64,000 bases of DNA, taken from assembly GCF_900155915.1 (NCBI RefSeq), contig NZ_FTPO01000004.1, positions 1 through 64,000 on the forward strand, in the 5' to 3' direction. Below, one piece after another: positions 58,919 to 64,000 of the stretch. How positions within the stretch are numbered: the first letter of the stretch is position 1; the number at the start of each line of letters is the position of its first letter. The translations under genes and the position numbers were made by a program. Under the pieces are notes generated by a model, which saw nothing but the letters and a program-made list of their open reading frames with translations, did not search any database and was not told where the DNA came from. The DNA is from Microbacterium sp. RU33B (GTDB lineage Bacteria > Actinomycetota > Actinomycetes > Actinomycetales > Microbacteriaceae).

Positions 58919-61342
58919 TCAGCGGGCGGTGAGCTCCACCACCACCGGGTCGTACCCCTCGGCGGTCACCGAGACGGTGATCCCGCCCACCCCGGTCGGC
59001 CGCACGATCGCGAGCGCGCGGCCGTCGAACGTCGTGACGGTCGGACCGGCGAACGACTCCTCGGTGCGGGCGCGGGCCGAGCCGAGTCCCGCGAGCTCCC
59101 CCGGTCCGTCGACAGCGACCGTGACGCGCACATCCCGGTCGCACGGCACGACTCCGTCGGCGTCGGCGAGCTCGATCGGGACGAAGCCGAGATCCTCGGG
59201 TCCTGCGCCGATGACGGATGCCTCGGCACGAGCGGTCAGGCGCACCGTCCCCGCCGTGCGCAGCGTCGCGCGCCCGACTTCGACGCCGCCGGACGACGCG
59301 ACGGCGACGAGCTCGCCGGGGCGATACTCCGTCTCGAACCGCGCGACGAGGGGTCGGGGCGACCCGACCGGCATCCGTCCGACGACGGCGCCGTCGAGGA
59401 GCAGCTCCACGACGTCGGCATCGGCGTAGACGTCGACGGTGACCGGGGAGCCGGGCTCGGCATCCCAGGTCCAGGAGGCGACGACGTCGTCCCACGACCA
59501 GGGCGTCTTGGCGACGGGGCGCCCGTGGTGCTCGGGACGATGCACCGCGAACGCGGGCTCGGTGCGCAGCCCGAAGGCGAGCTCCCGATAGTGGGAGGCC
59601 GGCGTGCGGTGCCCCGTGATGTCGATGTCACCCGAGCGGGCGAGCAGGTACGGGTACGGACCCGCGGTCCCCGTGGGCACGTAGCCGTCGACATCGGTGT
59701 AGTCGATGCGGCCGATGCCGGCCTCGCCGATGTAGTCCCACCCCGTCCACGTGAAGTCGCCGATCACGTGGGGGTACCGGCGGACATCCGCCCACAGCGA
59801 CGCGATGCGGTCGGGGAACGTCTCCGACCCCACGATGACCCGGTGCGGGAAGAGGTCGGCGTCGGGGCCGTAGCGCGAATCGGCGTAGTTGAAGCCCACG
59901 ACGTCGAGCACCGCGGCCGATTCCTCGGTCGACTCGGTCACGAGCGGAGAGGCGTTCATGAGCGCCATGCGCTCGCCCATCTCCGCCATCATCGTGTTCG
60001 GATCCGAGGCATCCGGTGCGTCTTCGGCCTCGGCCATCCGCGACAGGTTCGCGATGATGCCGTTGATGCCGTTCGTCACGAAGCGCGTCGGATCGAGGCG
60101 GCGGAACTCCTCGGCGAGGCGCCGGCTCCACGTCGCGCCGTGCGGCGTCGCGAGCTCGAGGATCTCGTTGCCGATGGAGTACAGCACGACACTCGGATGC
60201 CGCCGGTCCTTCGCGACGAGCGCCGCCACCTCGTGCCGCCAGCGCGAGTCGAAGCCGATCGAGGAGTCGAAGCCCGTCTTGGCCTTCGTCCACACGTCGG
60301 TGAGCTCGTCCATCACGATCATGCCGTGGCGGTCGCACGCATCGAGCAGAGCGCGGCTGGCCGGATTGTGGGCGCTGCGGATCGCATTGAACCCCGCGGC
60401 CTTGAGCAGTCGCACCTTTCGCTCTTCGGCGGCGGCGGTCGTGGCGGCGCCCAGCGGCCCGTTGTCGTGGTGCACGCACGCGCCGCGCAGATCGACGGTC
60501 TCGCCGTTGATGCGCAGCCCGTGCGCGGTGTCGAGCTGGAGGCGACGCACCCCGAACACCGACTCGTCGGAGTCGACGGGCGTGCCGTCGAGCTCGGCGA
60601 GCACCGAACGGATGCCGTAGAGGTGCGGGGAGTTCGGTCCCCACAGGCGCGGATTCGGCAGCGGCAGGCGCACCCGGGCGACGGCGGACTCTCCGGGCAG
60701 CGCGCTGACGGGAGAGGTCGCGGTCGCCACCTCGACGCCGTCGGCATCCGTCACGGTCCACGTGAGCCGCAGCGCCCGCAGGTGCCGGCCGCGGTTCTCC
60801 ACGACGGTCGAGACCTCGGCGATCGCACGCTCGTCGTCGATGTCGGATGCCGTCACCACGGTGCCGTCGAGCGCGATGTGCGCGGTGTCGGCGACGAGGA
60901 GGTGCACCGGCCGGTAGATGCCGCCACCGGTGTACCAGCGGCTGTCCTTGTGGACGCGCGCCTCGACGGTGAGGGTGTTGGTCTCGCCGAAGCGCAGGAA
61001 CGGGTCGGCGTCGACCACGAAGCCGGCGTAGCCCGAGGGCTCGTGGGCGGCGAAGTCGCCGTTGAGGAACACCGTCGCGTCGCGGTAGACGCCTTCGAAC
61101 TCGATGCGCACGGTGCGCTCGCGCCACTCGGCGGGCACGTCGAACGTCTTCGCGTACTCGAACACGCCGCCGGGCAGGTACCCGCTGTGCACCCCCTGCG
61201 TGCTGTCGGGCGACCGCTCGAGGTCACGCAGGGCATCGTGCGGAACGGCGATCGGCACGGCGGCGGTCGCATCGGTGCGCGATTCGAAGGCGCCGAGCTT
61301 GGGGCCGACCGACCAGCCGTCGGTGAAGGGGATGCGGTGCAC
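58919..61342 (-). CDS. GH2 glycoside hydrolase (beta-galactosidase/beta-glucuronidase type)
   Basis: An 807-residue GH2 enzyme without a signal peptide. Domain order: jelly-roll sugar-binding domain (about 1-170), Ig-like domain (about 175-280), TIM barrel (about 285-560) with acid/base E393 (YSIGNEI) and nucleophile E507 (VGSETF), then two beta domains (DUF4982- and invasin-like) to the end. The GVRRLQLDTAHGLRINGE and FTWTGWDYIGEAG segments are typical of the beta-galactosidase branch, but beta-glucuronidase or -mannosidase cannot be excluded. GTG 61342 lies 20 bases after the TetR stop, so the two are an operon. It should cleave the oligosaccharides imported by the divergent ABC system. Confidence 0.9.
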   Translation of the reverse strand: MHRIPFTDGWSVGPKLGAFESRTDATAAVPIAVPHDALRDLERSPDSTQGVHSGYLPGGVFEYAKTFDVPAEWRERTVRIEFEGVYRDATVFLNGDFAAHEPSGYAGFVVDADPFLRFGETNTLTVEARVHKDSRWYTGGGIYRPVHLLVADTAHIALDGTVVTASDIDDERAIAEVSTVVENRGRHLRALRLTWTVTDADGVEVATATSPVSALPGESAVARVRLPLPNPRLWGPNSPHLYGIRSVLAELDGTPVDSDESVFGVRRLQLDTAHGLRINGETVDLRGACVHHDNGPLGAATTAAAEERKVRLLKAAGFNAIRSAHNPASRALLDACDRHGMIVMDELTDVWTKAKTGFDSSIGFDSRWRHEVAALVAKDRRHPSVVLYSIGNEILELATPHGATWSRRLAEEFRRLDPTRFVTNGINGIIANLSRMAEAEDAPDASDPNTMMAEMGERMALMNASPLVTESTEESAAVLDVVGFNYADSRYGPDADLFPHRVIVGSETFPDRIASLWADVRRYPHVIGDFTWTGWDYIGEAGIGRIDYTDVDGYVPTGTAGPYPYLLARSGDIDITGHRTPASHYRELAFGLRTEPAFAVHRPEHHGRPVAKTPWSWDDVVASWTWDAEPGSPVTVDVYADADVVELLLDGAVVGRMPVGSPRPLVARFETEYRPGELVAVASSGGVEVGRATLRTAGTVRLTARAEASVIGAGPEDLGFVPIELADADGVVPCDRDVRVTVAVDGPGELAGLGSARARTEESFAGPTVTTFDGRALAIVRPTGVGGITVSVTAEGYDPVVVELTAR

Positions 61343-61362
61343 GTGTCGGCTTCCGTCGGGGG

Positions 61363-62073
61363 TCAGGATGCGGGCGCGGGGCCGTCGCCCGCCGTCCCCT
61401 GGGCGTCGAGCGCCCGCTCGATCGATTCGAGGTCGTAGCCGAGGACGAACACCCGGAAGAACGCCGCGAGGGCATCGGCCATGTCGGTCGAGGTCGGATC
61501 GAGCAGCCACTGCACCTGGAGCCCGTCCATCATGGCGATCGTGGCGACCGCCGCGGCTGCGGGGTCGACCCCCGGCAGCAGACGCCCGGCGTCGGCGATG
61601 CGCTGGAACGAGCGCGTGGTGCTCGATCGCACCTGCTCGTACCGCTCGACGAAGTACGCATGGGCCGGGTGGTCGGGTGAGGTGGCCTCCGCCGACAGGG
61701 TGCAGTACAGCTCGATCACGCCGGGGATCGACGCGTTGTGCCGGGCCAGCGCGACGAGGCCGCGCAGGGCCTCGACTCCGTCCGGCGTGTCGAAGTCCAC
61801 CATCTCCCGACTCAGGTCGTCGCGGAGGTCGAGGGTGGCCTGCAGCAGGGCGCTCTTGTTCTTGAAGTGGTGGAGGAGCCCCGCCTCGCTCATGCCGACG
61901 CGCTGGGCGACCTCGCGCAGCGACCCCGCGCGGTATCCGGACTCGGAGAAGACTGCGAGGGCGGCATCGAGGATCGCCCGCCGCGTGGTCTCGCTCTTCG
62001 CGTACTCGCCGCGGCGCTTCGTGACGGGAGCGACGCGCGCCGTCACCGTGCCCGTGCTGCTCGTTGCTGTCAT
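61363..62073 (-). CDS. TetR-family repressor of the GH2/ABC locus
   Basis: A 236-residue TetR protein. The helix-turn-helix (about 28-75) reads ILDAALAVFSESGYRAGSLREVAQRVGMSEAGLLHHFKNK; the C-terminal domain (about 80-225) is helical and variable. ATG 62073 has the -10 box TACGGT ending six bases upstream. The 189-base divergent region holds three CCTAGC half-sites (62151-62187), the likely operator. It should control its own operon with GH2 and the ABC operon that starts at 62263. Confidence 0.92.
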   Translation of the reverse strand: MTATSSTGTVTARVAPVTKRRGEYAKSETTRRAILDAALAVFSESGYRAGSLREVAQRVGMSEAGLLHHFKNKSALLQATLDLRDDLSREMVDFDTPDGVEALRGLVALARHNASIPGVIELYCTLSAEATSPDHPAHAYFVERYEQVRSSTTRSFQRIADAGRLLPGVDPAAAAVATIAMMDGLQVQWLLDPTSTDMADALAAFFRVFVLGYDLESIERALDAQGTAGDGPAPAS

Positions 62074-62079
62074 GACCCC

Positions 62080-62085
62080 ACCGTA
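62080..62085 (-). promoter_or_regulatory. -10 box, probable leaderless promoter of the tetR gene
   Basis: TACGGT on the minus strand ends six bases before ATG 62073. Confidence 0.55.
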
Positions 62086-62150
62086 ATCCCGCGGCCACGA
62101 CGTCTTCGTCGTGCGTCCGGGGCTCCTTCCTCACTGTTCTATAACGAATT

Positions 62151-62187
62151 CCTAGCATTCGCTAGGTTTCTGACTCAAAAACCTAGC
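62151..62187. promoter_or_regulatory. TetR-type operator with three CCTAGC half-sites
   Basis: CCTAGC-ATTC-GCTAGG (62151-62166) is a perfect inverted repeat with a 4-base spacer; a third half-site CCTAGC lies at 62182-62187, so GCTAGG and CCTAGC also form a wider repeat with 15 bases between. The region is AT-rich and lies between the divergent tetR and transporter genes. Confidence 0.75.
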
Positions 62188-62262
62188 GACTACTCGGAAT
62201 TGCTGTTAGCGTCCTCGGCCAGGAGGCGATCCGCAGGGGTATCGCCCGAGAAGGGACCAAGG

Positions 62263-63795
62263 ATGTTCCGTTGGAAGGCCACAGCAGCCCTCACCGTCAT
62301 CGCCGCTCTCGCGCTCACCGGGTGTGCAGGCGGCGGCGGGGATGCCTCGGACGGCGGCGAGTCGGGCTCGGCAGACCGGCTGACGCTCACCGCGATCGCC
62401 GCGCCCACGAGCTACGACATCGGGCAGGGCGCCGAGTACGGCAACCGCAGCCCGTTCTTCCAGGCCGTGTTCGACACGCTCCTGCAGAAGAACTCCGCCG
62501 GCGAGATCGAGCCCTGGCTCGCGACGGCATGGGAGTACAACGACGACAACACCGTCCTCACCCTCACGCTCCGCGACGACGCCACCTTCACCGACGGCGA
62601 GCCCGTCGACGCCGAAGCGGTCGTCGCCAGCATGGAGCGCTTCCGCGACGGCACCTCGCCGCAGGCGGCGACCATGGCGGGCAAGGAGTTCACGGCGGTC
62701 GACGCGACGACGGTGGAGATCACGACCCCCTCCCCCGACCCCTCGCTCATCAACCTCCTGTCGATCGCGCCCGGACTCATCCAGGCCCCGTCGTCGTTCG
62801 ACGACCCCGACTCCGCCACGAACCCGGTCGGCTCCGGCCCCTACGTCCTCGACACGGCCGCGTCGGTCACCGGCACGACGTACGTCTACACGGCCAACCC
62901 CGACTACTGGAACAAGGACGCCGTCTCCTACGCCAACCTCACCATCAACGTCATCGAAGACCCGACGGCGACGCTCAACGCGATGAAGGCCGGCGAGGCC
63001 AACGGCGCGAAGATCGTCAACAACGACACGATCCCCGAGATCGAGGCATCCGGCTGGACCATCGAGTCCAACGAGCTCGACTTCCAGGGCCTGCTGCTGT
63101 TCGACCGCGACGGCACCATGGCGCCCGAGCTCGCCGACGTGAAGGTGCGCCAGGCGATCAACATGGCGTTCGACCGCGAGGCACTCCTCGAGGCCCTCCA
63201 GCTCGGCTACGGCACCGTGACCGAGCAGGTGTTCCCCGAGACGTCCGTCGGCTTCGACGCCGCCCTGGACGACACGTACGCCTACGACCCCGAGGCCGCG
63301 AAGGAGCTTCTGGCCGAGGCGGGCTACCCGAACGGCTTCACGCTCAACATGATGTCGACGCCCGCCTTCCAGACGACCTTCGACCTCGTCGCCCAGCAGC
63401 TGAGCGACATCGGCATCACGGTCAACTACACCGATCCGGGCACCGGCAACTTCATCACCGACATGCTCGCGCCGAAGTACCCGGCGACGTGGATGGCGCT
63501 GGAGCAGAACCCCGACTGGCAGCTGATCAACTTCATGATCGCTCCGAACGCGACGTTCAACCCGTTCAAGTCGCAGGACCCGACGGTCGACGGCTACATC
63601 GCCACGATCCAGACCGGCACCGAGGAGGAGGCCGCCGCGGCCACCAAGGAGCTCAACGCCTACATCGTCGACCAGGCCTGGTTCGCTCCGTTCTTCCGGG
63701 TCCAGGGCACCTTCGCGGTGGATGCCGACACGAACCTCGAGTTCTGGCCGACGAACGCCTACCCGTCGATCTTCGACTTCTCGCCGAAGAACTGA
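62263..63795 (+). CDS. Family-5 solute-binding lipoprotein of an ABC importer
   Basis: A 510-residue extracellular solute-binding protein family 5 (DppA/OppA type). The lipoprotein signal has lipobox LTGC (about residues 21-24) followed by a Gly/Ser/Asp-rich linker. Landmarks are TLRDDATFTDGEPVDAEAVVASMERF, NPVGSGPYVL, NPDYWNK and the VRQAINMAFDREALLEAL region. Although named for peptides, many actinobacterial members bind oligosaccharides; the neighbouring GH2 gene favours a sugar ligand here. ATG 62263 has AAGGGACCAAGG upstream. A hairpin separates it from the permease gene. Confidence 0.92.
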   Translation: MFRWKATAALTVIAALALTGCAGGGGDASDGGESGSADRLTLTAIAAPTSYDIGQGAEYGNRSPFFQAVFDTLLQKNSAGEIEPWLATAWEYNDDNTVLTLTLRDDATFTDGEPVDAEAVVASMERFRDGTSPQAATMAGKEFTAVDATTVEITTPSPDPSLINLLSIAPGLIQAPSSFDDPDSATNPVGSGPYVLDTAASVTGTTYVYTANPDYWNKDAVSYANLTINVIEDPTATLNAMKAGEANGAKIVNNDTIPEIEASGWTIESNELDFQGLLLFDRDGTMAPELADVKVRQAINMAFDREALLEALQLGYGTVTEQVFPETSVGFDAALDDTYAYDPEAAKELLAEAGYPNGFTLNMMSTPAFQTTFDLVAQQLSDIGITVNYTDPGTGNFITDMLAPKYPATWMALEQNPDWQLINFMIAPNATFNPFKSQDPTVDGYIATIQTGTEEEAAAATKELNAYIVDQAWFAPFFRVQGTFAVDADTNLEFWPTNAYPSIFDFSPKN

Positions 63796-63801
63796 CCGAC
63801 T

Positions 63802-63836
63802 CCGGCCCGCCCGCGCCGTGTGCGCGGGCGGGCCGG
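63802..63836 (+). terminator. Intercistronic 15-bp hairpin
   Basis: CCGGCCCGCCCGCGC (63802-63816) pairs perfectly with 63822-63836 around CGTGT. Hairpins between a binding-protein gene and its permease genes usually stabilise or attenuate the mRNA so that more binding protein is made. No T-run follows, consistent with partial read-through. Confidence 0.7.
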
Positions 63837-63858
63837 CACCACACTTCGGGAAGGCATC

Positions 63859-64000
63859 ATGCTCACATTCATCCTGCGACGCCTGGCCTCGGGCATCGTG
63901 CTGATCGCGGTGATCTCGTTCCTCGCGTTCGTGCTCCTCTACATGGCGGGCGGCGACATCGCCCGCCGCATCCTCGGCGAGAACGCCACCGCCGAGACGG
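63859..64000 (+). CDS. DppB-type ABC permease, N-terminal part
   Basis: ATG 63859 (AAGGCATC upstream) opens a frame that runs out of the window after 47 codons: MLTFILRRLASGIVLIAVIS and a first membrane helix, then GGDIARRILGENATAE. This beginning (MLxFILRRL... and GD-x-AR-x-ILG) is characteristic of DppB/OppB permeases, which pair with family-5 binding proteins. It follows the binding-protein gene by 63 bases. Confidence 0.9.
   Translation, partial: MLTFILRRLASGIVLIAVISFLAFVLLYMAGGDIARRILGENATAET

Noticed and set aside
54240..59495. A 1751-codon open frame on the minus strand
   Set aside because: It is antisense to the MarR, MFS and 1008-residue protein genes; its Arg/His/Glu-rich translation is the GC-skew shadow of real codons.

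Overview
The window is 64 kb of GC-rich DNA (by eye close to 70 % G+C) with tightly packed genes, many 4-bp ATGA or GTGA start/stop overlaps, frequent GTG starts, two F420/flavin-type luciferase-like (LLM) oxidoreductases, a LytR-CpsA-Psr protein, a SoxR with an iron-sulfur cysteine cluster and many ROK/LacI/GntR/TetR-controlled sugar genes. Together with the recurrent GCATCC/GGATGCC words this suggests a high-GC actinobacterium of the family Microbacteriaceae, most likely Microbacterium or a close relative. No phage, transposase, integrase or CRISPR array was seen; it looks like ordinary chromosome rich in carbohydrate loci.

Layout. 1-10.5 kb: a divergent galactan locus. A minus-strand operon (sugar ABC transporter, enolase-family dehydratase, SDR dehydrogenase) faces a secreted GH30 galactanase followed by a GntR regulator, a 2-keto-3-deoxy-sugar-acid kinase and a KDPG/KDPGal-type aldolase. 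10.6-12.3 kb: a SnoaL-like protein, a DUF6506-type gene and SoxR. 12.4-17.8 kb: two paralogous four-helix membrane proteins flank a large LuxR-type ATPase regulator, followed by an alpha/beta hydrolase lacking its nucleophile serine. 17.7-29.3 kb: housekeeping block with two tRNA-Ser genes, an SDR, LCP protein, HAD phosphatase, serS, a diacylglycerol-kinase-like protein, photolyase, LLM oxidoreductase, pheA and pgm. 29.4-42.9 kb: glycerate kinase, GH51 arabinofuranosidase, a LacI-linked operon that fits oxidative uronate breakdown to 2-oxoglutarate, then galTK with its own LacI regulator. 43-51 kb: hydrolases, an LLM oxidoreductase, an orphan DNA methyltransferase, a lipoate-ligase-like protein and a DEAD-box helicase. 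51-64 kb: a GH6 cellulase under a CebR-type box, a lipase, a MarR/MFS pair, a 1008-residue protein of unknown function, and a TetR-GH2 operon divergent from a family-5 solute ABC transporter that runs off the end.

How the genes work together. Read as a whole, the sugar loci cover much of what is needed to dismantle plant type II arabinogalactan: beta-1,6-galactanase, beta-galactosidase-like GH2, arabinofuranosidase, galactose entry both by the Leloir route (galTK) and by an oxidative (De Ley-Doudoroff-like) route, and a route for the uronic acids that decorate these glycans. The pathway assignments are inferences from family membership and gene order.

Regulation is unusually readable. Palindromic operators can be seen for the SoxR, GntR, two LacI, MarR, TetR and CebR-type systems. 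At least eleven genes carry a TANNNT -10 box ending exactly 6 or 7 bases before the start codon, the geometry of leaderless transcripts; this also fixes their start codons.
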